DNA of 64,000 nucleotides from Blastomyces gilchristii SLH14081 (taxonomy: Eukaryota > Ascomycota > Eurotiomycetes > Onygenales > Ajellomycetaceae): the NCBI RefSeq assembly GCF_000003855.2, contig NW_003101635.1:73799-137798 (forward strand), written 5' to 3'. A model generated the notes under the pieces. It was not told the origin of the DNA, searched no databases, and saw only the letters and a list, made by a program, of their open reading frames with translations. Made by a program: the position numbers and the translations under genes. Every line of letters begins with the position of its first letter. The stretch's first letter is position 1. Below, piece by piece: positions 1 to 10,559 of this stretch.

Positions 1-280
1 AAAAATGATTTTTAATCAGTGGAGCATAGTCTGTACAGTTAAGAAGACATTTTCTTTGAAGAATTATTTTCATTTCAATCAAGAAATCTATTTCAATTCA
101 GTTCATTTCCAGAGTTAATTAATGAAAATGAAGAAGAGACTCTTTCTCTTATTATATAATTTAAGCTCATCTTTATAACTCTTGGAGTATAGTTCATACA
201 GGCCTTTTCAAATCTAATAGCAGAAGGAGGAATTGAAGCTTCAATTTTCATTGCTTTAATAGAAGATGACTATGAGTGCT
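1..280 (-). mobile_element. 5'-truncated LINE fragment
   Basis: Positions about 120-275 repeat, with transition differences, positions about 1980-2125 of the main LINE, which lie between its RT and RNase H parts. The similarity stops abruptly near 280, so this is the 5' edge of a second, 5'-truncated LINE running off the left edge on the minus strand. 5' truncation is typical of LINE insertion. Upstream of 120 the match is weak, so it may be a related subfamily rather than the same one. Confidence 0.5.
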
Positions 281-938
281 AGTTACTCACAGAATGCATC
301 TTAAGCTAATTACATTTAATCATCTATAATTAATTGATCACTGCATTCATTCTCTCAGGTCAGCCACTAATTTTCAGAGACATCAGTTAGTGACTGTCAC
401 TGCTCACTTGATAATGTACACATCAAGCTTCCAGTTGCTGATCTCAGTCTCATTAGATGCTCATAGACCTATTAATCAGCTGTTGTGATCTCACTCTGTG
501 TTAGAGACTAATCATAGACTTGATGACTGCAGTTCTCCCTGTCAGTATTAGAGCTTGACAGTGAGCTTGCAGACTCTAGCCTATCAGAGTGCTCTGTTTA
601 GAGCCTAGATGCGCATCTAGGCCTGCTAGTCAGATGATTTTCAAAATCATTCTCTGTATTTAAGGGGAAGCTAGGCTCTGATGATGACCCTAGTTAGCAA
701 CTTGTTTAAGAAGTGTATAATCACTACATTAGACTTGACTCTATATCATTAGAATGTTGACAGATGCACAGTAGAATAGTGAGACATTGACATCTTATAT
801 CAGCTCTGATGAGTGTTCACAGAATCTCACTTAACTAGTGACTTAGCTTGTAGTAGAGAGTTCTACTCTGTATCAAGTCTTACTAATTAGGCTCAGCCTC
901 TATTACATAAAGGCTTTCATAGATAAGAAGTGACAGAT
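281..938. other. Unassigned, less-mutated spacer
   Basis: No reading frame or element is recognised. GG, CC and CG dinucleotides are commoner than in the flanking LINE sequence, so it has suffered less of the transition mutation. It contains the palindromes at 603-622 and 634-650. It may be unique genomic DNA between two LINE insertions. Confidence 0.4.
603..622. repeat. Perfect 20-bp palindrome
   Basis: The 20 bases starting GCCTAGATGC are exactly self-complementary, centred on GCGC. A 17-base odd palindrome (ATGATTTT, C, AAAATCAT) follows at 634-650. Function is unknown; a hairpin or a chance AT-rich palindrome are both possible. Confidence 0.7.
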
Positions 939-1018
939 GTCAGCAATGAGATTCGAACTCACACACCTCTAATGTGTGCAGCCTTGATGACCAGTCTTAT
1001 CAACTGAGCCACACTGAC
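939..1018 (-). tRNA. tRNA-like sequence (pseudogene or SINE head)
   Basis: On the minus strand the 80 nt begin GTCAGTG and end TGCTGAC, which pair as a 7-bp acceptor-like stem (two G:T pairs). A box-like stretch TGGCTCAGTTGA (1011-1000) resembles the internal A box, and AGTTCGAATCTC (960-949) resembles the B box inside a T-arm with a 5-bp stem. A CACAC/GTGTG hairpin sits where a class II variable arm would be. I could not pair a normal anticodon stem, so the isotype is not assigned. It may be a mutated tRNA(Leu/Ser)-like gene or the head of an unrecognised SINE. Confidence 0.45.
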
Positions 1019-1289
1019 CTTATAGCTGCTTCAGTTTCTGATAGAAAGTCTATTAAGTATTTAATTCCTGTCTCAGTTGAGAATAAGAACCTTATAATTA
1101 ATTAATTTAAATTATACTTCTCTTTCAATCTGACTCTGAGACTATTGTATAGTACATAATATATTATAATATACTTAGAATTTTCATTTATATTACAGAA
1201 TGAGCATTCTGTTGAATCAAATCTATTATTAAATCTTTGTATATAATATTTGAAATAATCATATTCTAGTTTCAGCTGACTTATGAGTG

Positions 1290-2010
1290 AGAAAACTTTC
1301 TTTTTATATTTAATTAAACAAGATTTTCACTTGAGTTTTGTTTCAAATCTTGAATAATGTATACTCTTCTTTTATTTCTCTCAGCTTTTATTTCACTTAT
1401 TTAAACAAGATTCTTTTATCTTTCTCTTTATAAAAGATCAGAACACTGTTTTTTGAATAGATCTGCTTAATTCTGAACTCTTTTTTACAGCTGAATCAGC
1501 CAATTCATTACTATAAATATTTATATGAGCAGAAACTTAGTGTAGATGAATTATCAGTTTGAATATTCTTCTCTTTTAAATCTTTATAACAGAATTTAAA
1601 ATTGATACAAGATTCATTTGATTATTATACATCTGACTATTTCTCAGTCTTTTTAAAGCAGCTTGATTATTAGAGAATATTCATATCTCTTATAAACTAT
1701 TTTCTCTTTTATAAGATTTTATTTTAATGAGTTTGAAAGCGTTCACTATTATAAATAGTTCAGCAACAAAGACTTCAGATTCACAGTCTAAATTTCAGAA
1801 ATCTGAGATAAAATTGATACTATCTTCAGTATAAGCAATGTCTGCATCTAATCTATTCAAAGTCTCATTTTTTGAGTCATCTGAGTAAATCAAAATAGAG
1901 TCTTTTATATTGATTGTAGAGATCTTCTTTAAATACTGTTCATATTCTCTCTCTTTAGATAGTTCACTTATTTGCAAGTCTATGAAAATGAAGAAGAAAC
2001 TCTTTGACTG
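1290..2010 (-). pseudogene. LINE RNase H domain remnant
   Basis: The minus strand around 1977-1795 reads ILIYSDDSK, matching the first RNase H motif (I-x-Y-[ST]-DGS-K) with Gly changed to Asp, as expected from a GGN to GAN transition. It lies directly downstream of the RT in the same orientation, as in Tad1 elements. The frame is broken by stops on both sides. No intact catalytic set can be read. Confidence 0.65.
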
Positions 2011-2199
2011 ATTATATAATTTGAGTTTATCTTTATAACTCTCAGAGTATAGTTTATACAGGTCTTTTCAAATCTATAGCAGAGAAGGGAATTGAAGCTT
2101 CAATTTTCATTGCTTTAATAGATAATGATTTAAATGCTTTCAGAATTCTTCTCAAAACTCTGTTTTACAGACTTTGAAAGAGTTCAGTGAAATTTTCTT

Positions 2200-3560
2200 G
2201 ATTATTTCATCAAACTTGAACTTCATAATCAGCTACTGAGATGATACAGACTATGTATAACTGTCTCATAGTCTGAAACAATAGATCTCTCTCTGTACTT
2301 AACAGTCTGTTTATATTATTTAATAGTCTTTCTGCCTTGATAGTTCTTTGTTGAATATGATATTTAAAATTTAACTTGAAGTTTAATCATACTTCTAATG
2401 ACTTGACATTCAAACAGAGTTGAATCTCTTTATTCAAAAGAGTTAGACATAGTTGTTTCTCATTGAATCTGGGAAAAAAATGAATTAACTCAGTTTTATT
2501 CATATTAAATTAAATTTGATTTATATCTACTCTAACAAAGATTTTTTTACTGCCTTTTCAATCACTTGTAAATTCTCTTTGATTATTTTTAAACTGTAGA
2601 CTAGATCAATATCATTCATATAATTTGAAGATCTCACTATTTTCATCTCTCTATTCTTAAATAGATATGCAGTGTATAGTGTAAATAAAACAGATGAGAT
2701 TGAAGATTCTTACAGTACTTCTATTTTTATCTCAGTCTTATCTTATTTCATTTCATCAAAGAATAGTTATATGATTTTTTTGAATATAAAACTGTTAACT
2801 CATTTTATCAGAAAAAGTGATAGATTTAACATCTTCAAAGTTTGAATCATCTTTGACTTTGAAACATGAATAAATATATCTTTTATATCAATAAAAGCTG
2901 CAGTTGAGACCAGATCTTTATACTTTGCTATTTAAATATTATGAATCACTGAGAGAACAGTGTTAATTGTGAAACATTGATTTCTATCTCTCATTTGTTT
3001 ATTAAATACAAGAGAATCACTAATAGAGTTTATAAAAGATAGTCTAGTAGCTATTATCTTTTCTAAAATCTTTCTCAGACAGTTCAATAGAGATATCACT
3101 CTATATAACTTAAGAATTGAAGCTTTTCTCTTAGGTTTTACAAGAATCACTTCAGTGACCTCTCTTCAGCATTCAGAATGATATCTATTTTTCAAGAGAT
3201 TAAAAAAGAGCTCAAAATATTCATTCATTAAGTAGAAGTATGTATTTTAAATGATCAAGTGATTGATTAAATCAGGCTCTGCAGCAGCTTTAACTGAACT
3301 TGTGAAGATAGCTGACTCTAATTCATCTTGTATAAGCTCAGATCATTCTCAGTCATTTTCATCAATATAGTTGTGAAGTGATATATTCTCTTTCTCTAAA
3401 TCTGAATCTGATAAGTTTTGAAATAGAATTCTCATGAAATCTTGACATTTTTTCTCAAAAGAATTTACTGTATATGATTCATTCTGAAACTCATATTCTA
3501 AGTCTGAAAGATTTGCTACACTTCTTATTTTAGTATAGTTAAAAGCTTTAAAAACTTTCT
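2200..3560 (-). pseudogene. LINE reverse transcriptase remnant
   Basis: Positions 3150-2932 read through a classic non-LTR RT block: a Lys/Pro-rich start, then YRVISLLNCLRKILEKIIATRL, which matches the RPISLL-x(5)-K-x-LE-x-ii-xxRL motif with Arg/Pro lost. The catalytic FxDD box is at 2622-2611 and reads YMND, so the first Asp has become Asn. Upstream (about 3560-3160) lies a charged linker typical of the zone between EN and RT. Stops at Trp, Arg and Gln positions make it a dead copy. Confidence 0.85.
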
Positions 3561-3879
3561 TTTCTTGTGCTTCTTCAAGAAATTTGTTTCAGCAGTCTGT
3601 TTTAGCTCTCTTAATATCTGAAAAATATTCATTTCTGACAGCTTTGAACTCTTTATCAGATATTATATCATTCTTTCAATCTCTTCTAGCAGTAGCTAAT
3701 TGTTTTCTTTTAGATGTGATATTCTCATTTCATCAATGTTTGAAATACTTAGAAGACTTTTTCTTTGAAATATTGTCTCTAATACATGTCAGAATAATAG
3801 ATGTAATGAGCTTTACTCTATTCTCAAGCATTTTATTTGAGATATCTTGACCAGGATTTCAATATAGCTCACTCTGCTT

Positions 3880-4581
3880 TTCAGATTTTAACAATTTTAT
3901 ACTTTCTTTAACTGCTTTTCAATCAGCTTTTTCAAAGTTAAACTGATTAGAGAGAAGAGGATTTTCACTCATTTGTTTTTCACTCAGTTCAATATTAAAT
4001 TGAATAATCTCATGATCTCATTCTAAGGTCTCATTTGAATCAATAAATCAGTTTACAAGTCTTTTTTCAATTAGATTTTGTGACATGAAGATTAGATCTA
4101 TAATAGATTTCTGTTTCATGCCTTTTCTAAAGAATGTTTGTTGATCAGACTTGTTAACTAGATCTATTAAATGCTCAAAGGTTCATTCAACTAGATTATC
4201 TGCTCTTATCACTTCTTTACATTCTGAATTTCATCAGAGATGATGTGCATTGAAATTCTCTACAATTATAGAGTTTCTTAATGAAGTTATGTTCAGAAAT
4301 CCTCTATTAATTGTTCAGATATAGTTATTTTTCTTCAATGACTTTTCATTATAAATATTTATGAGCTGTATAGTATCAAACACATTCTCTTTATCTATAA
4401 TATCACTCACCAGAATATCAGAGTGAGATATAATATCAAATCTTAGATTAAATTGATATCTTGATCTCTTTCTTTCATAGATCACTACTCTTGAGACACT
4501 CTTCAATGATTCTTCAACTCTGATTCTAGATGCTGTATATTAACTTTATGGTATATCTGAAGATTGAACTGAAGACATGAT
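3880..4581 (-). pseudogene. LINE endonuclease (EEP) remnant
   Basis: The minus strand from 4506 downward reads as an EEP-type endonuclease: an SRVVIYERKRS block, the core strand IQLINIYNEKS, then FNAHH at 4254-4240 (family motif GDFNAHHxxW), and SIIDLIF near 4110 (family motif S-x-IDLIF). The enzyme would nick target DNA to prime reverse transcription. The aspartates/glycines of the GDFN motif have drifted and the frame has stop codons. Its N-terminal part is displaced beyond the MITE at 4582-5087. Confidence 0.8.
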
Positions 4582-5087
4582 TAGACTGGCCGCTAGAACC
4601 ATGAATTTCATGTTTGATCTCATTTAGTCTGGTCTTATACATTTCTTAGTGTGAATCCCGCTGGGACTAGTCATTAAAAAAACATGCAAAATGGCTATAT
4701 ATCAGATCTTACAATGAAACCATGACTTGAAAAAAGTAAGAAAGTGATCTTATTTGGTTTCATTTAGTTCTATTCTTGGCATAAAGTTACTATTGTTAAA
4801 CATTTTAAGGTTTTTTTTAGACTATTTTTAATTTTTTAAAAAGTAACACTTTTTGATAATGCTCAAATGAGATTTAAAGTCATTTAAAGTAATAAAAATA
4901 ATTTAAATAGAGAAGTGAAAATCATGATCTCATTTGAAAAATGTGATAAGAGTAGACAGTAAGTCTCACTGAAACAGTATGAAACTACTATCTAATGTTA
5001 AAACTGTGTAATGAGATCAGTCGAATTGATAATGAAACTATCAAAAATTCTGGTCCTGGTCTCAGACACGGTCACACGGTCAGTCTA
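4582..5087. mobile_element. hAT-type MITE copy 1 (506 bp)
   Basis: Begins TAGACTGGCC and ends GGTCAGTCTA, forming terminal inverted repeats. It is flanked by a perfect 8-bp duplication GACATGAT (4574-4581 and 5088-5095), the size made by hAT transposases. Copy 2 at 20346-20851 has exactly the same length. The second LINE copy near 63090 shows the empty site (GACAGCAT with the same flanks), proving the insertion. It has no coding capacity and probably depended on a hAT like the one at 60996. It differs from copy 2 almost only by transitions. Confidence 0.92.
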
Positions 5088-5095
5088 GACATGAT

Positions 5096-6180
5096 TGATA
5101 TGAAATATAAAGATTTCAATTAAGTATTTGAAGAAGTGTTTAGAATTCAGAGTTTTTAATTGATTAAAGAGAACAATTCAGAGATATACATATACATAGT
5201 AATTATTCACAGAAGTTATCAAATGAGAGTTATGAAATCAGAGTACTGATACATGATTATTTTCTCATGATTTTCTTCAAATTAGAAAGTTAGTATTATC
5301 AAAAATTATTATCTGATAGAGTAACTTATCAGCTCAGTAGTAATTTTCTTATTATTTTTCTTTTATTATCTGCATTCTGATGACTTCAGATGTTAGGAAA
5401 TTTTATCAGAGTCATGATCAGTTTAAAATAAATATTTCTGAATAAAGTTACAGTAATTACAGCAGAGAGATGACTTTTCAGTAATCTGCAATATAATCTG
5501 TTCATAATTATTTCATAGTTCATCTCAATATTTATGTTGTGCTTTTCATAAATTTCATGACCTGAAATCAGATATGAAGAATGAAATGATTATTCATTAT
5601 AATTGAAAGAGAGCATTTCATGTTAAATTGTAAATAATATAGACTTTGTGATTCACAGTGATTTCTTGAAGAGTTTATGAATCTTCAATAGAAGTAAAAG
5701 AAGTGAAAGAAGTGAATTCAGAAGATATGACAAAGATTTGAGAAAGAAAATAATTTATTTTTAATAAAGATAATAACTGATCACTGATGTATGTAAGAAG
5801 AATTGTTATAAGAGAAAATAATCTTCTTTCTTAAGTTAGTTATAATTTTAGTACTAACTCAGGTTGAATATTATCAATATATAAAAGTAAATAAGTAATC
5901 TTGATTAATCTCTGTCATATTTCTTGAAATATATTAATATTATAAAAGAGAGTATTACTAAATTACATTATCAGATAATATCATTAAAAATATATTAATA
6001 TTATGAATATCAATGTTGAAAAAATGTTAATACATATATATTATAGTAATTTGTGAATCATGATACTTAAATACATATATATGTATTATTTCTGATATTG
6101 AGAATTGATTTCAACTTGTACAATAATTTTTGAAAACTCAAAATTAATTTCAATTATTAACTAATAGTTACAAACTTACA
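5096..6180 (-). pseudogene. LINE upstream (ORF1/EN start) region
   Basis: This stretch is repeated, with transitions, at about 63090-64000, in both places upstream of the LINE endonuclease, so it belongs to the LINE. Minus-strand frames are continuous apart from Trp/Arg-type stops, but no zinc knuckle or other named motif can be read. It may hold ORF1 and the first endonuclease strands. Confidence 0.55.
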
Positions 6181-7160
6181 ACTAATTAATATAAATAAAA
6201 AGAAAAAAACTTTTTCTACTTATTATCTTTCTTCTCTTTCTCATTCTTCTCATCATTCTTTATAATTCACTTCTTATTCTCATTCTTCTTCTCCTTCTTC
6301 TCATCTGAGATGATAATTATCTTAAAATCTCTCTTCACTGTCTTCTCAGAGAAGAGTTCTCACTGCTTTCTCTCAGTCAGATTAATCTACATCTCAAAAT
6401 CCTGCATTTTCTGATCTGCTGTCTCAGGTTTCATCTTAGTAGTAAGAAGATTGATATACTCAGAGAGTAGAACTGTCTTCTCAATATTCTGAATCATGAA
6501 GTGTATTCAAGATCTGAACAAGATCTTAATTCTCTTCTTCTCTATCAGCTTCTGCTAATCAATTAAAGAACAGAAGTGATATTAAAACTCATTATCTATT
6601 AATAAAACACTTATCAATTTTAACTTCTTTATCTCTTACTTAAACACTCTCTTAATCTTCTTCTATTATTACTTATTTACAGTAACACTCTCCTTCTCTC
6701 TCTCTCTTCTCATCTTAGTCTTAAATTATTCTCAAAACTTCTTCTGATTTCATTACTACTGTATAAGACTCTTCACTGTCTTCTTTTTCAATCTCTTACA
6801 GACAGTATTATCTGTATTATTTCTATACTTAGCTCAGGCTAAATCTATCAGAAGTGTTACTTAAAATTATTATTATTCTACTCTTTTACAGAGTCTCTTT
6901 AAGATATTATAATATATCTTACAATCTGTCTTCTCTCATTTAAACATCTTCTTCTTCTCTTTCTTCAATCTGTGATAGTACTCATGCAACTTGATGATCT
7001 GCAGAACTGCAGAATATTTAAAGAGAGATGACATAATTAATTTTAATAAGTGTTGAGAGAGAGTGAAAATAGAAAAGACAGCTAGTAATACTATAATAAT
7101 AATGACGATAATGATAATGATAATAATAATAATGATAATAATGATGATGATCATAATAAA
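6181..7160 (-). other. Purine-rich decayed sequence, possibly coding
   Basis: The plus strand is strongly pyrimidine-rich (TTCTTCTC runs), so the minus strand is Lys/Glu/Arg-rich in translation. From about 6960 down to 6560 one minus-strand frame is interrupted mainly by TGA/TAA/TAG at positions that could once have been Trp, Arg or Gln, like the proven pseudogenes here. No family is recognised. It could be a LINE ORF1, part of the element ending at 8733, or low-complexity DNA. Confidence 0.3.
7091..7158. repeat. AT-rich trinucleotide microsatellite
   Basis: An imperfect run of ATA/ATG-type trinucleotides (TAATAATAATGATGATG style). It produces a spurious poly-isoleucine frame on the minus strand. 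Confidence 0.85.
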
Positions 7161-7940
7161 AGAAAGAGTGCAGTGAAATATATTATTAACTTATCAAAGA
7201 TAAAGACACTTAAAAAAAATATTAACAGCTTTCAGAGATGTACAGAAACAGCTACAGTGTTGTATAGTAATATTATCTTCATTTAATACATACACAATTG
7301 ATATTCTTTATATGCAGTTATTATATAATCTATATCAGAGATATATTCAGAAAACAGATCTTTATTACTAGAGAGAATAATTACAGTAATTCTCTGTTTT
7401 TATATTATAAAGATAAGTTGTTTGTATTTCTTTCTTCTCTCTTTTCTCTTCTTATTCAATTCATTACTAATTTCAAGCTGGTATGAAAACTATTAAAACT
7501 CTCTTAAAAACCCTCAAATTGAAGAGTATAGACTAATCAAATTTAAAATACAGAAGAATTAAATTACATTCAATAATACTAATTATTTATCTTCTCTTAA
7601 TAAAATAATAGTCTCATCTTCTTCTTTCTTCTTTCAAATGAAACATAGTCTGTAAAAAGCAAATATTATGTCAGATTATAATGACTAACACAGTCTCAGC
7701 ATGCAGAGCTGCATACACACAGTGCATACTGAACTGAGAGACTGTATGAATTGTAAACTGACAGCAGCATCTTAAGAAGAGTCATGCAGTGTGAAAAAGT
7801 CACAACTCTTAGTTATATACACAGAGAGTGAATCATCATAGTAAGTGTATATGTATTACATGAAAGTAATACTTTTTAATAATACTCAGTCTCTGATATT
7901 ATAAAAATAGAGTCTCTTCATAAGATTCATGTTTATTAGA
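7160..7940. other. Unassigned decayed DNA
   Basis: No motif, repeat partner or reading frame could be supported. The base use is the same C-poor, CpG-less type as the surrounding transposons. Confidence 0.4.
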
Positions 7941-7942
7941 AG

Positions 7943-8733
7943 TTGAGAAATCTTATATTTCTTCAGATTATCTTTATATGCCTTATCTGTGAAATTAATG
8001 AAGAAAATCATAAATTTCAGTATTCTGCTCTTAATGTTATTCAAGTGACAGCAGAGTGCACTCTGATCATACTTTTTAAGTGTATATTTTCTAATTATTC
8101 ACATTTATACAGATATATACTGATGATTTATTAGATAGTATTAAGATAATAACTCATTACAGCTATGTTACTCTCACTGTGAGAGAGACACAGTTGATAA
8201 TAAACATTGTGAAGAGTCTGAGAAGTGAGTATTTTAAGAGTACTACAGCTCTGCTATCTTGATTTTTATTGTTTTTTTTTTCTTTTGTTTTCATTGTGAT
8301 TTTTTCTTGTTTTTATTTTATTTTTTGTTTTTTTGTTGTTTTTTTGTATTTTATATTTTTTTATAATTAAAATTATATGAATTATAATCTGTGTTCAGAA
8401 AACTAATAATATTTGATAACACTCTCTATTGAATTTTCAACAAATAAGTACTATGTTATGATATTATGTAAGTGAGAAATGATTTCATAATCTCATTTAA
8501 TACTATTCTCAATAATGAGATCAGAATGAAAATGTGACTAAGAATTCAAATATATTCTTTATCTGAGACTAGATTTTTATTTGAAAAGTAAATCTGAGAC
8601 CTTTAAAATTTAAAATAACATGATTTGAAATTAATGTAATGAATACAAATTATGATCAGAAGTAATACTTTTAGACAATATAATAACTGTAAAGTTCGAT
8701 TCTGATCTCAGATATGATTACACAGTCAGTCTA
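7943..8733 (+). mobile_element. Probable hAT element remnant with right terminus
   Basis: The last 40 or so bases before 8733 match the right end of the 506-bp MITE, with transitions, and finish CAGTCTA, so this is a hAT-type right end. The interior differs from the MITE. The frame at 7943-8134 includes NEENHKFQYSALNVIQV, which resembles the strand just upstream of the DN motif in hAT transposases; this is only suggestive. The candidate TSD at 8734-8741 is TCTAAAGC; I found no matching left end. A T-rich tract occupies 8262-8370. Confidence 0.42.
8262..8370. repeat. T-rich tract
   Basis: About 110 bases made mainly of runs of 4-10 T separated by single G, C or A. No element boundary coincides with it. 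It may be the internal A/T-rich part of the hAT remnant ending at 8733. Confidence 0.8.
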
Positions 8734-8759
8734 TCTAAAGCTCAGTCACAGACACTGAT

Positions 8760-9850
8760 TATTACATTTATTTTAAGTATTTATGATAAGATAATCATGT
8801 ATTTATATCAGAGAATTACTTCTCTCTTCAATGATGATAAGAGTGTAAGTCTTTTCTTTTTCATCTTCTCTTCTAATGCTAATTTTTCTAGAGGAAATCA
8901 TTATGAATTTTATCATATATAAAGTCATGATATTCATGAACATTAAGAAACTTTTTACAATTATTAAATTCAATATTACAGATATATTCACTCTGATAAA
9001 TATCTTCAGAATGATTAACTCATATGAGTCTATTCTCTAGCATTTATTATCTGACTTCATGACGCAGGTGAAGAATATTCATATTTTCAGAAATAAGATC
9101 ATAGACATTATACTCCTTTCTACTCACAGATGTAAGACTCATACATCTTGTCTGAGATGTCATTATGAAAATGAGTTATTTATACAATGTGTTCTACTTT
9201 CTATATTTCTCTGTGTTTCTCCTTCTCTTTCTGAGAAGTCTTGTATGTGTTGTAATTGCATATACAACTCTAACATCAGCAGCTGTTCTTTCAGTGACTA
9301 TTTTCATCTCTGATTTTACAGTTTTATATACTAATAATGATTCTTAGTTACTTCAGTATTAGAGATCATTTTAATCTCTGAAGAGAATAATATCACTGAG
9401 ACTACTCTCTTTTATTCTTAAGCTTCTTTCATTATTTTCTCTCTCTCTTCTGTGAAGAAGATTGTGTGTATATTAAGTTATAAGTATTCAGTCTTAAGTG
9501 ACTTCTGCTATTATTTATCTGATTCTGTACTTTCTTCTTCTTTTATTTCTTTCATCTCTGCTTTCTCTGTGCTAACTTCTAGTTCTGCAGGTTCTGCACT
9601 CTTCTTCAATTTTTCTACATGCATGCATACACATTTCTGTATTAGTATTTCAGTCAATCTTGTGATAAATGATATTAATGTTATGCACAGAGTGATAGAG
9701 AAATTGAAGACATGTATAGCATTATTATAAAAGTGACTTACAGCTCTCAAATCTTTTACAGATCTTGAGTTGTAAGATTTTCTTTGTTTTTGACATTTTT
9801 CAGATAATATGATGTTGAAAATAGATTAATATGTAATGTATGAAAATGAA
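8760..9850 (-). pseudogene. Element D' extra 3' ORF, unknown function
   Basis: Downstream of integrase and in the same orientation as pol, one minus-strand frame runs from 9750 to 8803 with only a handful of stops, nearly all at plausible Trp/Arg/Gln codons. It includes a Glu/Lys-rich segment (9610-9511: EKLKKSAEPAELEVSTEKAE then a run of Glu) and a block LELYMQLQHIQDFSERE near 9273. The same frame is kept in D at about 45690-44700 with the charge pattern conserved. Gypsy elements usually end with integrase, so this is an accessory ORF. I do not recognise a family. A cysteine-bearing plus-strand frame over the same bases is judged its antisense shadow. Confidence 0.55.
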
Positions 9851-10559
9851 TAAAGTGTATATAATAATATTTATCTTTTTACAGTCAACTCTTATAATTG
9901 ATAATTAATTCATTATTTCTTCTTTTTTCTTATGCTTTTTCTTTGTCTGCTAGTCACTACTCTCATATAATCTCTATATAGTATAGTATTCAGTGACTAG
10001 ATTTAATGACTTTCATCTTTTGTAATTCTGTTTTATGTATTATACTGTCTCTCTTCACTCACTTAGACTACTATAGAAAATAACTTATTAAAACTAATCT
10101 CATCTGATCTCTGAGTGTTCTCAGAGATTAAGATAACTTAATTCTACATATTCACAGATGTTTCAGATGCTTTATTCTCTGTTATCTTCACAATTGAATT
10201 GATATAAACAGTTAAATTCAACTCTGAATTTGATTTTCTTCTATGATCTGACTTATATACAAGTCTACTGCTTTGAGACTGCTCTTTATCACATTGCACT
10301 CACTATCTGCTGTATATTATAATATGATCAGCTACAGTCTTATCACTTATTAAAGTGTGATATTTATCTGATTTCTTCATTGCTTCTCATTCTTTTCTTA
10401 TAATTATGAAAAGATCAGAATAAGTGAGATTATCTAATTCATAAGTGTCTATGATTTCTCTTACTTTGTAAGACTTTTCAATTATAAGTCTCTTCTTTTT
10501 CAACACTGATAATAGTGCTGTGAATAATTATAATTCACTTAAGTCTTACATCTTCATCT

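Larger units (their letters stand above)
1100..6180 (-). mobile_element. Tad1-like LINE, decayed, split by MITE 1
   Basis: A non-LTR retrotransposon read on the minus strand: upstream region (about 6180-5096), apurinic-type endonuclease (about 4580-3880), reverse transcriptase (about 3560-2200) and RNase H (about 2000-1290). This order is typical of the Tad1/I group of fungal LINEs. All frames carry many TGA/TAA/TAG codons in place of Trp, Arg or Gln, so it cannot be expressed. The part above 4520 has a second copy at 63031-64000. The outer limits are estimates: no poly-A tail or TSD was found. Confidence 0.8.

Noticed and set aside
6936..7154. Poly-isoleucine ORF on the minus strand
   Set aside because: It is a translation of the trinucleotide microsatellite at 7091-7158.
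7529..7570. Possible left hAT end (TAGACTAATC) for the right end at 8733
   Set aside because: Its preceding 8 bases (GAAGAGTA) do not match TCTAAAGC at 8734, and the sequence beyond the first six bases does not follow the MITE terminus.
9059..9730. Plus-strand Cys-bearing frames in D' and D (45022-45690) that suggested a zinc-binding antisense gene
   Set aside because: Stops interrupt them, and the opposite strand in the same region carries a longer, charge-conserved frame in pol orientation in both copies. The Cys codons look like a by-product.
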